Below are positions 33,053 to 40,977 of a stretch of 51,541 nucleotides of DNA, piece by piece. Below the pieces are notes generated by a model. The model ran no database searches. It saw only the letters and a list, made by a program, of their open reading frames with translations, and was not told where the DNA came from. The position numbers and the translations under genes are program-made. This DNA is from an uncultured Oscillospiraceae bacterium (GTDB lineage Bacteria > Bacillota > Clostridia > Oscillospirales > Oscillospiraceae), in the NCBI GenBank assembly GCA_910588365.1, contig CAJUQS010000109.1, positions 1 through 51,541 on the forward strand, written 5' to 3'. The stretch's first letter is position 1. Each line of letters opens with the position of its first letter.

Positions 33053-35697
33053 GGGCGGAGGAGCAGACAAGCAGGCATTTGATACTGGCCGTCATCACCA
33101 CGGTATTCAGCGGCGTGCTGAGCCTGATCACAGCGGTCATGGCATGGGAGCTCTGGATGATCGCGCTGATGGCGGCGGGCTGTTTCAGCGTATGGTTTCT
33201 GCACATCGCCCGGGCCGGCTCGGATACGTTTTACGAGAACCTGTGCGCCGGGCTGATGCTGGTCGAATTCTTTTTCTTCGGCGTGCATGAAACCAGCCTG
33301 TTTGACATCCCAGCCGTGGCCTGTATCCTGATCCTCGCGCTGTTTATGCTGAATAAAAAGTGGATTCTCTATGTGGTTGTGTCTCTGTATGGATTGGAGC
33401 TGCTCTACCACACGTTTATCCTCCATACCATTTCGCATCAGATGGAGCTCCAGGCTGTCTTTCGCCTGGGGCTTGGTGTTGTTGTGACCTTATGCGGGGC
33501 GGCGCTTGCCAGATACTGGATCAACCGGCGGAATATCCAGAAGAAATGGTATGAGCGCGTCTTTGCCGAGCTGGAGACAGCCGGAAAGCAGAACGCCGTC
33601 TTTTTGTCCAATGTGTCCCATGAGCTCCGCACACCTATCAATATGGTCATCGGGATCAGCGAGGTGGCCCTCGGGAAGGAACTCACCCCGGAGATCCGGA
33701 CGGATATGACGTCCATCAAGCTGGCGGGAAAGCGCCTGTCCAACCAGATCAACAACATGCTGGACTACACGGAGATTGTGGAGGGCACGCTGACCCCGGC
33801 CAGGAAGGAGTACATGATCACCTCGGTATTGAACGACGTGATCACGATGACCGCGCTGCAAAGCAACCGGCAGCATCTGGAAATGGTGTTCGACATCGAT
33901 CCGAAGGTGCCGGCGGGGCTTATCGGGGACGCGGAGAAAATCTCCCACGTGCTCAAAATTCTGGTGGAGAACTCCATCAAATTCACGGAAGAGGGCGGCA
34001 TGAACGTCCGCATCGGATACCGGCGGGAGACTTACGGCATCAACCTGATCGTGGATATCTGCGATACCGGCATTGGCATGACGGATTCCCAGCTGATGCA
34101 GATATATGACGTCTTTTACCAGGCGGATTCCGGAAGCAGCCGCTTTGCGGGCGGCCTCGGGCTCGGGCTCCCCATCGCCAGGGGGCTTTTGAACGCGATG
34201 GGCGGCTTCATCCACTTTGACAGCAGGGGGCAGCAGGGTCTGCTGGCACATATCGTGATCCCCCAGGGCGTCTCGGACGAGCGGCCGTGTATCGTGCTCA
34301 GCCACCCGGACCAGCTGTGCATCGCGTGCTATTTCAAGCCGGAAAAATACAGCTGCGACGAGGTCCGGGGGTACTATGACGGGCTGATCATGAATCTGAT
34401 GGGCGGCCTCGGTATCAAGGGATTCCAGGCGCACAACTTCGAGGGCCTGCTCAAATTGCAGCGCAGCCATCCGCTGACCCATGTGTTCATCGCCCAGACG
34501 GAGTATGAGGAGAACCAGGAGTACTATGAGGATCTGGCGGGTTCGCTCCGGGTCATCGTCATCGCGGAGAGGGAGTTCTCCCTGAGCAGTGAAAGCAGGC
34601 TGATGATCATACATAAGCCCTTTTCCGCTCTTTCCGTCGCCAACCTGCTCAACGGGGATCTGGGGGATCGCGGGTTCGCTGAGGACCAGGCCGCGGGCCG
34701 GAAGCCCTTTACCTGTACGGGCGTCCGGGCTCTGGCGGTGGACGACGAGGAGATGAATCTCGTGGTCGCCAAGGGCGTTCTGGGAAGCTATGGGATCGAT
34801 GTGGACACCTGTCTGAGCGGAAAAGAGGCGGTGTCCCAGTGCAGCAGCACGGCCTATGACATCATTTTCCTGGACCACATGATGCCAGGGGTTGACGGCG
34901 TGGAGACGCTGAAAAGGATCCGCGAGCTGCGCGGCGGCATATATCAGGAGCTGCCGGTGATCGCGCTGACGGCGAACACCGTCAGCGGCGCGAGGGAGAT
35001 GTTCCGCAGCGAGGGATTCACGGAATTTGTTCCCAAGCCCATTGAACGCACCGTTCTGGAGCGGGTGCTGCGAAAGGTCCTGCCCAAGGGCTGTATCCAG
35101 TATAGCGCGAAGTCCGCCGGCAGCGCTCTGCCCGAGGACGGGGAGCATGAGGAGAAGACGCCGGAGCCGGAGGAGGCAAAGGGCGGGGTGATTCCGGAGG
35201 CGGCCAGCCGGCCGGAGGAGCCCGCGCCGCTGCAGGCGCAGGAGGCCCCCGATCTGCCGGAGGAGCCGGAAGCGGACGATTTACCCGGGGAGCCGGCGGA
35301 AGCGGAGGCGCCCGATCTGTCGGAGATTCTGCCGGACGGACTGGCGTTTCCCCGTGACCGGCTTGCCGGCGCCGGCATCAATCTGGAGCTCGGTCTGGAT
35401 TATTGCGGCGGGGAAGAGGGCTTTTACCGGGAAATGCTGCGGATATTCTGCGCCCAGAGCGCCGGGAAGCAGGCGGAGCTCTCCGCTCTGTATGAAAGCG
35501 CGAACTGGCCCGACTACGCAGTCAAAGTCCACGCGCTCAAGAGCACGTCGCTGACCATCGGCGCGGAGGCCCTCTCCGCCCAGGCGAAGCACCTGGAGAT
35601 GGCGGGAAAGCGGGGCGACGAGCACTACATCCACGCGCATCATGCCGAGCTGATGCGCGGGTATCGGGAGCTCTGCGCCCAAATTGCCGGAGCATAG
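33049..35697 (+). CDS. Hybrid sensor histidine kinase with receiver and HPt domains
   Basis: 882-residue membrane kinase. About five N-terminal membrane segments (residues 10-155) have no recognisable periplasmic sensor. A dimerisation domain has His191 in NVSHELRTP; the ATPase domain has VENSIKFT, DTGIGM and GLGLGLPIA. Next comes a receiver-like domain without a usable phosphorylation Asp (about 410-525), then a true receiver with Asp609 in IIFLDHMMPG. A Pro/Glu-rich linker (about 695-775) leads to an HPt domain with His828 in VKVHALKSTSL. It is coupled to the upstream CheY-like gene by a 4-nt overlap. The layout supports a His-Asp-His-Asp relay ending on that regulator or on another partner. 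Confidence 0.93.
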   Translation: MRAEEQTSRHLILAVITTVFSGVLSLITAVMAWELWMIALMAAGCFSVWFLHIARAGSDTFYENLCAGLMLVEFFFFGVHETSLFDIPAVACILILALFMLNKKWILYVVVSLYGLELLYHTFILHTISHQMELQAVFRLGLGVVVTLCGAALARYWINRRNIQKKWYERVFAELETAGKQNAVFLSNVSHELRTPINMVIGISEVALGKELTPEIRTDMTSIKLAGKRLSNQINNMLDYTEIVEGTLTPARKEYMITSVLNDVITMTALQSNRQHLEMVFDIDPKVPAGLIGDAEKISHVLKILVENSIKFTEEGGMNVRIGYRRETYGINLIVDICDTGIGMTDSQLMQIYDVFYQADSGSSRFAGGLGLGLPIARGLLNAMGGFIHFDSRGQQGLLAHIVIPQGVSDERPCIVLSHPDQLCIACYFKPEKYSCDEVRGYYDGLIMNLMGGLGIKGFQAHNFEGLLKLQRSHPLTHVFIAQTEYEENQEYYEDLAGSLRVIVIAEREFSLSSESRLMIIHKPFSALSVANLLNGDLGDRGFAEDQAAGRKPFTCTGVRALAVDDEEMNLVVAKGVLGSYGIDVDTCLSGKEAVSQCSSTAYDIIFLDHMMPGVDGVETLKRIRELRGGIYQELPVIALTANTVSGAREMFRSEGFTEFVPKPIERTVLERVLRKVLPKGCIQYSAKSAGSALPEDGEHEEKTPEPEEAKGGVIPEAASRPEEPAPLQAQEAPDLPEEPEADDLPGEPAEAEAPDLSEILPDGLAFPRDRLAGAGINLELGLDYCGGEEGFYREMLRIFCAQSAGKQAELSALYESANWPDYAVKVHALKSTSLTIGAEALSAQAKHLEMAGKRGDEHYIHAHHAELMRGYRELCAQIAGA

Positions 35698-35728
35698 TCC
35701 GGGCGCGCTTCCTGAAAATTTCATGTTT

Positions 35729-35760
35729 TATTCTTTCCGAATTTAAATACGGAAAGAATA
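35729..35760. other. Hairpin between the two kinase genes
   Basis: 11-bp stem TATTCTTTCCG/CGGAAAGAATA with a 10-nt loop, 32 nt after the first kinase stop. Its A/T-rich tail may weakly terminate the first operon. Confidence 0.5.
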
Positions 35761-35845
35761 TATTTGATTTAACCGCCATAAACGGCGGCAGCCGCAAAAT
35801 ATGGCACATATTACTTCCGATCTTTCAGATCGGAAGTAATAAAAA
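35755..35845 (+). repeat. Structured two-copy element, copy B
   Basis: ATATTTGATTTAA, outer stem GCCATA (35775-35780) with TATGGC (35800-35805), the block CGGCAGCCGCAAAA, and a perfect 13-bp hairpin ATTACTTCCGATC/GATCGGAAGTAAT (35810-35840) directly before the AGAGGTGG ribosome binding site of the next gene. It matches copy A, with G-C in one stem pair replaced by A-T. Confidence 0.75.
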
Positions 35846-35860
35846 GAGGTGGACGACTGC

Positions 35861-38560
35861 TTGATTAAAAAATGGTTTGAGATTATCACCGATCACAGAA
35901 TCAGCCTGCGCGAGCGCATGTTCCGCATTGTGACAGGCATCTGTATGATCGCGGTAGCGTTTACACTGCCCATGGGCAGGAGCATCTGGAATATTCTGGT
36001 GCTGGCGGCTAGCCTTATCGCCATGGCGTTTATCGTCAAGGTCAGCATTCAGAAAAAGCGTGTGCAAACGGGTGCCACGGCCATTGCGGTGCTGCTGCTC
36101 ACGCTGTTTCCCGTTACCTTTTTTTCCGCGGGCGGATTTTACAGCGGGGTGCCGGAGTGGTTTGTGCTCTGCTTCATCTACGTCTGCATTACCCTGCAGG
36201 GAAAGCGCATGGCCGTGTTTTTCCTGCTGTGCACAGCGGAGACGCTGCTCTGCTACGGCACGGCATTTTACTTCCCGGAGCTCGCCGTGCCCAGTGTCCG
36301 CCAGAACGCCCTGTTTGATTCCGCGTTTTCCATGATTATGGTCGGTCTGCTCACAAGCGTTCTGCTCATGTTCCTGAACAGGATGTATGAGGAGGAGAAC
36401 GCCCTCACCCAGCAGCAGAAGAAGGAGATCGAGGAGCTGAACCGGGCGGAAAACAATTTCTTTTCCAGCATGAGCCACGAGATCCGCACCCCCATCAACA
36501 CGATCATCGGGCTCAACGAGATCATCCTGCGGGAGGATATCTCGGAGGAGGTGGCGGAAAACGCGAGAAATATCCAGGGCGCCAGCAAGCTGCTGCTGAC
36601 GCTGATCAACGACATTCTGGACATCTCCAAGATCAAGTCCGGAAAGATGGAGATCGTCAACGTCTCCTATGAGACCGGTGCGCTCTTCTCGGAGATTGTC
36701 AACATGATCTGGATCAAGGCCAAGGAGAAGGGCCTGGAATTCAAGCTCCATGTGGATTCCTCCATTCCGAGTATGCTATGCGGGGATGAGGTGCGCATCA
36801 AGCAGATCCTCATCAACCTGCTCAACAACGCGGTGAAGTACACCAGCGAGGGCTCCGTCAGCCTCTCCGTCCGGTGCGAGCGCCAGACCATCAACAGCGT
36901 GCGGGTCTGGTACTCCGTAGAGGACACCGGGATGGGCGTGAAAAAGGAGAACATTCCGTATATCTTCAACGCGTTCCGGCGGGTAGACGAGGAGAAAAAC
37001 CGCTATATCGAGGGGACCGGGCTGGGCCTGAGCATCGTCCAGCAGCTGGTGGAGCTCATGGGCGGCCAGATCAGCGTAAACAGCGTCTATACCAAGGGCT
37101 CGACCTTTATTGTCATGCTGGATCAGGACATCGTTGACGACAAGGCGCTGGGGACGTTTACCCTGGCCTCCCGCTCCCGGGTCCGTGAGGGGGAGGCGTA
37201 CCGGCAGAGCTTTGAAGCGCCGGACGCCCATATCCTCGTGGTGGATGACAATGACATGAACCTGATGGTGGTCAAAAAGCTGCTGGCAGAGACAAAAATC
37301 CAGCTCGATACTGCCTCCAGCGGCGCCGAGTGCCTGCGGCTGACGCAGAACCACCACTATGACTGCATCCTCATGGATCATATGATGCCGGAGATGGATG
37401 GGATCGAGTGTCTCCACGCGCTGCGCGCGCAGCCGGGCGGGCTGTGCCAGGATGTGCCCGTGGTTGCCCTGACCGCCAATGCGGGCAGCGACAACCAGCT
37501 CCTCTACCGCAAGGAGGGATTCAGCGGCTATCTGGCCAAGCCGGTCAGCGGCGCGCTGCTGGAGGCGGCCGTGCTGAGCATCCTCCCCAAGGGGCTGGTC
37601 CAGCTCAACGAGGAGGCCAGGCAGTCCGATATCGAAAAGGACATCCTCATTTTTGAACAGGCGCAGAGGCGCTCCATCATGGTCACAACGGACAGCGTGT
37701 GCGACCTCCCGGACTCCCTCATAAAGGAGTTCGGCATCTCCGTATGCCCCTACTATGTATGTACGGAGGAGGGCCGTTTCCTGGACGATCTGGAGCTGAA
37801 GACGGATGAGCTGCTGATGCATGTTGTGAAGGGAGGAAAGGGCTATTCCCAGCCGCCCGAGGTGGAGGACTACGAGAGATTTTTCGCGGAAAAGCTGACG
37901 GAAGCGCAGAATGTGATCCATATCACCATGGCAAAGCACGTCAGCGATGGGTATCAGAATGCCATTGAGGCGGCAAAATCCTTTGAAAATGTCACGGTGA
38001 TAGATTGCGGGCATCTCTCCAGCAGTATGGGGCTGGCGGTGCTGGGCGCGGCCTATATGGCAGAGCATCACGCCGTAAAGGAGGAGATTGTGGAGGCGGT
38101 AAAACGGATGGAACGCTCCATTTCCTCCGCCTTTATTATCAACAGTACCCATATGATGTGCCATTCCGGGCGGATCCCGAAAAAAGTGCAGGTCCTCTGT
38201 GACGCGCTGCTGCTGCACCCGGTCCTTGTGCTGAAAAAGAGCAAGATGGTGGTCGGCAGCATGGAGATGGGCGGGTTCCAGCACGCGATGAAAAAATATA
38301 TCAGAAAGGCCCTCCAGGATAGCGGGAGCATTGACCGGAGCATTCTGTTCATCACGTATTCCGGCATGGATGAGAAGCAGCTCCAGTATATCAAAAGTCT
38401 GGTACAGCAGTACTGCCCGTTTGAACGGATCTATCTGCAAAAGGCCTCCTCCGCCATTGCGAGCAACTGCGGCCCGGGTTCCTTCGGTCTGCTGTTTATG
38501 AGGCGGGACGACTCCGTGTTGCCCTTCTTCCAGATGCCGGGTCAGGACGGGGCCGCGTAG
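35861..38560 (+). CDS. Hybrid histidine kinase fused to a DegV fatty-acid-binding domain
   Basis: 899 residues from a TTG at 35861, chosen because AGAGGTGG lies 8 nt upstream; the in-frame GTG at 35849 falls inside that site. Domains in order: about five membrane segments (10-175), kinase dimerisation with His206 in SMSHEIRTP, ATPase (LLNNAVKYT, DTGMGV, GTGLGLSIV), receiver with Asp506 in ILMDHMMPEMDG, then a complete DegV/FakB-type domain (about 606-895) opening TTDSVCDLP and containing GYSQPP and VIDCGH. DegV proteins bind a fatty acid and in the FakAB system present it to a kinase. The fusion suggests a lipid-responsive regulator. It has no HPt, which the upstream kinase could supply. Domain joining is within one uninterrupted frame. 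Confidence 0.92.
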   Translation: MIKKWFEIITDHRISLRERMFRIVTGICMIAVAFTLPMGRSIWNILVLAASLIAMAFIVKVSIQKKRVQTGATAIAVLLLTLFPVTFFSAGGFYSGVPEWFVLCFIYVCITLQGKRMAVFFLLCTAETLLCYGTAFYFPELAVPSVRQNALFDSAFSMIMVGLLTSVLLMFLNRMYEEENALTQQQKKEIEELNRAENNFFSSMSHEIRTPINTIIGLNEIILREDISEEVAENARNIQGASKLLLTLINDILDISKIKSGKMEIVNVSYETGALFSEIVNMIWIKAKEKGLEFKLHVDSSIPSMLCGDEVRIKQILINLLNNAVKYTSEGSVSLSVRCERQTINSVRVWYSVEDTGMGVKKENIPYIFNAFRRVDEEKNRYIEGTGLGLSIVQQLVELMGGQISVNSVYTKGSTFIVMLDQDIVDDKALGTFTLASRSRVREGEAYRQSFEAPDAHILVVDDNDMNLMVVKKLLAETKIQLDTASSGAECLRLTQNHHYDCILMDHMMPEMDGIECLHALRAQPGGLCQDVPVVALTANAGSDNQLLYRKEGFSGYLAKPVSGALLEAAVLSILPKGLVQLNEEARQSDIEKDILIFEQAQRRSIMVTTDSVCDLPDSLIKEFGISVCPYYVCTEEGRFLDDLELKTDELLMHVVKGGKGYSQPPEVEDYERFFAEKLTEAQNVIHITMAKHVSDGYQNAIEAAKSFENVTVIDCGHLSSSMGLAVLGAAYMAEHHAVKEEIVEAVKRMERSISSAFIINSTHMMCHSGRIPKKVQVLCDALLLHPVLVLKKSKMVVGSMEMGGFQHAMKKYIRKALQDSGSIDRSILFITYSGMDEKQLQYIKSLVQQYCPFERIYLQKASSAIASNCGPGSFGLLFMRRDDSVLPFFQMPGQDGAA

Positions 38561-38584
38561 CGGACCTGCCCCCCTGTGAAAAAA

Positions 38585-38641
38585 GCACTGCCCGATCCAG
38601 CCGGCTCTGAGAAGCCTGGCGGATCGGGCAGTGTTTTTTTT
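38585..38641 (+). terminator. Terminator after the DegV-kinase gene
   Basis: Stem CACTGCCCGATCC with its complement, a 22-nt partly paired loop, and eight T at 38634-38641. A run of A before the stem gives weaker function on the other strand, toward the lipid kinase gene end. Confidence 0.9.
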
Positions 38642-38671
38642 GATGTCAGAAACCTGTCTGTATCCGCAGCC

Positions 38672-39610
38672 TCAAACGACCGGCTGTCCGGGCAGCGGGC
38701 GGCAGGTGGCGTTGGGATCGCAGCCCCTGGGGCCGAAAAACCGGACCTTCTTCTCTGACAGGCCGATGGAAACCCGCCGGTTGTAAACACACTCCCCGTC
38801 CAGGCAGGTGACGATGTCCTCCTCCGGGGATTCGATGGTGACAGAGCGGGCGGTGCAGCACCTGGCCACGTCCGGCAGGGTGTAGTACAGCCCCTTGGAG
38901 TAAGCCCCCACAAACCGGAGGAAGGCGGGCCGGCTGACCTTCTTCACCATCAGGGTGTGGAGCACGCCGTCGTCCATCCTCGCCTCCGCCACGGGCATGA
39001 AGCCTCCCCCGTAGTACCTGCCGTTGCAGACCGCCGCCAGCACGAACTCCCCGGAGAGGACCTCCCCGTCCAGGGTGATGGTCCAGCGGCGGCCCAGCCT
39101 CCGCAGCAGGAAGTTCACCGCCAGGGAGAGGATGTAGCTCCCCTTCCCGGATGTCCCGTACTGATGTACATCAGCGGCCACCTGGGCGTCAAAGCCGGAG
39201 CAGACCACCGTCAGCGCCAGCCGCCCGCCGCAGTCAATGGCGTCCAGGAGGAAGGCGGGGCCGTCCCACAGGTTCTCCGCGTCGGAAAACAGGGGGACCG
39301 CGCCCCCGAAGTTGCGCAGGAAGTCGTTGCCCGTGCCGGTGGGGATGCAGGTCATGGCGGCGTTGTCAAAACCGGCGATGCCGTTGGCCACCTCGTTGAC
39401 GGTGCCGTCGCCGCCGCAGGCGTAGACGCGCACCTCTCCGCCGCCCTGGGCCAGGACCCGGGCGGTCTCCATGGCGTGGCCGGGCCGCTGGGTGAGGATG
39501 CAGTCCACATCCAGATTGTGGCGGGCGGCCAGGCCCTTGGCCATCTCCATCATGCGGGCGGTGCAGTCCCTGCTCCCGGCGGTGGGGTTGATGATGAATA
39601 CATGCTTCAT
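38672..39610 (-). CDS. Diacylglycerol/lipid kinase, YegS/DgkB type
   Basis: 312-residue soluble lipid kinase of the DAGK catalytic family. Motifs seen are INPTAGS near residue 7, the nucleotide loop YACGGDGTVNEVANG near 65-79, IPTGTGNDFLRNF, and LDGE in the C-terminal lobe. It phosphorylates diacylglycerol or a related lipid at the membrane; the exact substrate is not set by sequence. The ATG overlaps the stop of a 55-residue membrane protein gene (ATGA), so the two are coupled. It lies at the end of the prsA-truB-ribF cluster. Confidence 0.92.
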   Translation of the reverse strand: MKHVFIINPTAGSRDCTARMMEMAKGLAARHNLDVDCILTQRPGHAMETARVLAQGGGEVRVYACGGDGTVNEVANGIAGFDNAAMTCIPTGTGNDFLRNFGGAVPLFSDAENLWDGPAFLLDAIDCGGRLALTVVCSGFDAQVAADVHQYGTSGKGSYILSLAVNFLLRRLGRRWTITLDGEVLSGEFVLAAVCNGRYYGGGFMPVAEARMDDGVLHTLMVKKVSRPAFLRFVGAYSKGLYYTLPDVARCCTARSVTIESPEEDIVTCLDGECVYNRRVSIGLSEKKVRFFGPRGCDPNATCRPLPGQPVV

Positions 39611-39774
39611 TTCTCCGCCTCCCTGTCCTTCTCACTCTGCCGGTTCCCTCTTGTGGCGAAAATCGCGTAGACGATATAGAAAGTGGCGGCGGCAACCGCA
39701 AGCCCGGTTCCGCCAAGGCCGGCGGCGCCAAAGACAATGGGCGCGGAAAAGATCGTGTGTACAATGGGCGCCAT
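39607..39774 (-). CDS. 55-residue single-pass membrane protein coupled to the lipid kinase
   Basis: Starts at 39774 with GGAGGTGA 6 nt upstream. A hydrophobic N-terminal half (FSAPIVFGAAGLGG and TGLAVAAATFYIVYAIFA) is followed by a charged tail TRGNRQSEKDREAEK. It lies 22 nt after ribF and its stop overlaps the kinase ATG. No family recognised. It might anchor the soluble lipid kinase at the membrane; this is conjecture from gene order. Confidence 0.65.
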   Translation of the reverse strand: MAPIVHTIFSAPIVFGAAGLGGTGLAVAAATFYIVYAIFATRGNRQSEKDREAEK

Positions 39775-39796
39775 TCCGCTCACCTCCCCCCGTTTT

Positions 39797-40684
39797 CTAT
39801 CCCGCCAGGCAGGCCCTGGCCGCCTCGGCGTCCCGGGCAATCTGCGCCCGCAGGTCCTCCAGGCTCTCGAAGCGCCGCTCGGGCCGGAGCATCCGCAAAA
39901 ACTCCACACGGCACCCCGCGCCGTAGAGGTCCGCCGCCTCCTCCAGCAGGTGGCTCTCCACAGTCATGCCCCCGTCGGTGTCCACCGTGGGCCGCACGCC
40001 CACGTTTGTCACAGCCGGATAGGTCCGGCCCGCCACAGTCACCCGGGCGGCGTAGACCCCGTAGGCGGGGACCAGCTGGCGCTCGTCGGGCACCAGGTTC
40101 ACCGTGGGCCAGCCCAGCCGGGAGGAGCCGATGCCCTTCCCGTGGCGCACGGGGCCGGCGATGGCGAAGGGCCGCCCCAGAAACCGGGCCGCCTCCTCCG
40201 TCTCCCCCCGCTCCAGCAGGGCGCGGATATGGGTGGAGCTGACAGTGACGCCGTCCAGTGCCACGGCGGGGATGATGTCGCAACCCAGCTCCAGCTCCGC
40301 CGCCATCCGCTCCAGCAGCTTTGGCGTACCCGCGTTTTTGTGGCCGAAGCGGAAGTCGTGGCCCGCCACCAGCCACCCGGCCTGATACCGCCGGACCAGC
40401 ATCCGGACGAAGTCCTCCCAGCCCATGGTCATCATGGCCCGGTCAAAGGGCGCCACAATGACCTCCGTGCCGGGGAACAGGGACTCCACCGCCCTCCGGC
40501 GCTCCTCCGCCGTGGTCAGCAGAGGCACCGGCAGGCCGGTGACAAACTCCCGGGGCGAGCGGTCGAAGGTGAACACCGCCGGGAGGAAGCCCCGCTCCGC
40601 CCCCCGCTCCACGGTCCGCCGCACCAGGGCCTGATGCCCCAGATGCACCCCGTCAAAAAATCCCAGCGCTATGGCACGCTGCAT
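39797..40684 (-). CDS. ribF: Bifunctional riboflavin kinase/FAD synthetase
   Basis: Makes FMN from riboflavin and FAD from FMN. The start at 40684 (GGAGG 7 nt upstream) gives 295 residues beginning MQRAIALGFFDGVHLGHQ, the adenylyltransferase motif. GHDFRFGHKNAG and VSSTHIRALL belong to the same domain. The C-terminal riboflavin kinase domain shows GRLGWPTVNL-like SSRLGWPTVN and PAVTNVGVRPT. In most bacteria ribF follows truB, as here, though a 293-nt gap filled with palindromes separates them. Confidence 0.95.
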   Translation of the reverse strand: MQRAIALGFFDGVHLGHQALVRRTVERGAERGFLPAVFTFDRSPREFVTGLPVPLLTTAEERRRAVESLFPGTEVIVAPFDRAMMTMGWEDFVRMLVRRYQAGWLVAGHDFRFGHKNAGTPKLLERMAAELELGCDIIPAVALDGVTVSSTHIRALLERGETEEAARFLGRPFAIAGPVRHGKGIGSSRLGWPTVNLVPDERQLVPAYGVYAARVTVAGRTYPAVTNVGVRPTVDTDGGMTVESHLLEEAADLYGAGCRVEFLRMLRPERRFESLEDLRAQIARDAEAARACLAG

Positions 40685-40707
40685 GGACACACCTCCATTT
40701 GGCAATC

Positions 40708-40768
40708 ATTCTTTTTCTTAAAAGAAAAAGAATCAAAAAGAATTTCATGGCGAAACTATCGTTTCGCC
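40708..40768 (+). repeat. Gene-end composite hairpin element, copy 3
   Basis: ATTCTTTTTCTT/AAGAAAAAGAAT (40708-40733), spacer CAAAAAGAATTTCATGG, then GGCGAAAC-TATC-GTTTCGCC (40749-40768). It is on the strand opposite to ribF, 24 nt upstream of the ribF start, and faces copy 4. Confidence 0.65.
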
Positions 40769-40853
40769 TCAGACTGTCAAAAAAGCTCTCCGCAGGAGTT
40801 TCGCCTATCGTTTGTCTTCCACAGCATGTCCGGGCCATGCACCGGGGGGACAC

Positions 40854-40977
40854 GGCAAAACTCCGTTTTGCCAAAAAGTTTTTCTTTTGATTCTTTTCCG
40901 TGCAGTGGCCGCAAAGCGGACACTAGCAGCCCAAGCCGCACGGAGTGCGGCGAGTGGTGTTTAAAAAGAAAAGAATC
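40854..40977 (-). repeat. Gene-end composite hairpin element, copy 4, with an expanded palindrome (after truB)
   Basis: Read along truB it starts directly after the stop: GGATTCTTTTCTT, then 70 nt including the hairpin GCCGCAC-GGA-GTGCGGC, then AAAAGAATC closing the palindrome. A CAAAAGAAAAACTTTTTGG spacer and GGCAAAAC-TCC-GTTTTGCC follow. Compared with the other copies, about 65 nt have been inserted in the palindrome centre. Copies 3 and 4 together fill the truB-ribF gap. Confidence 0.65.
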
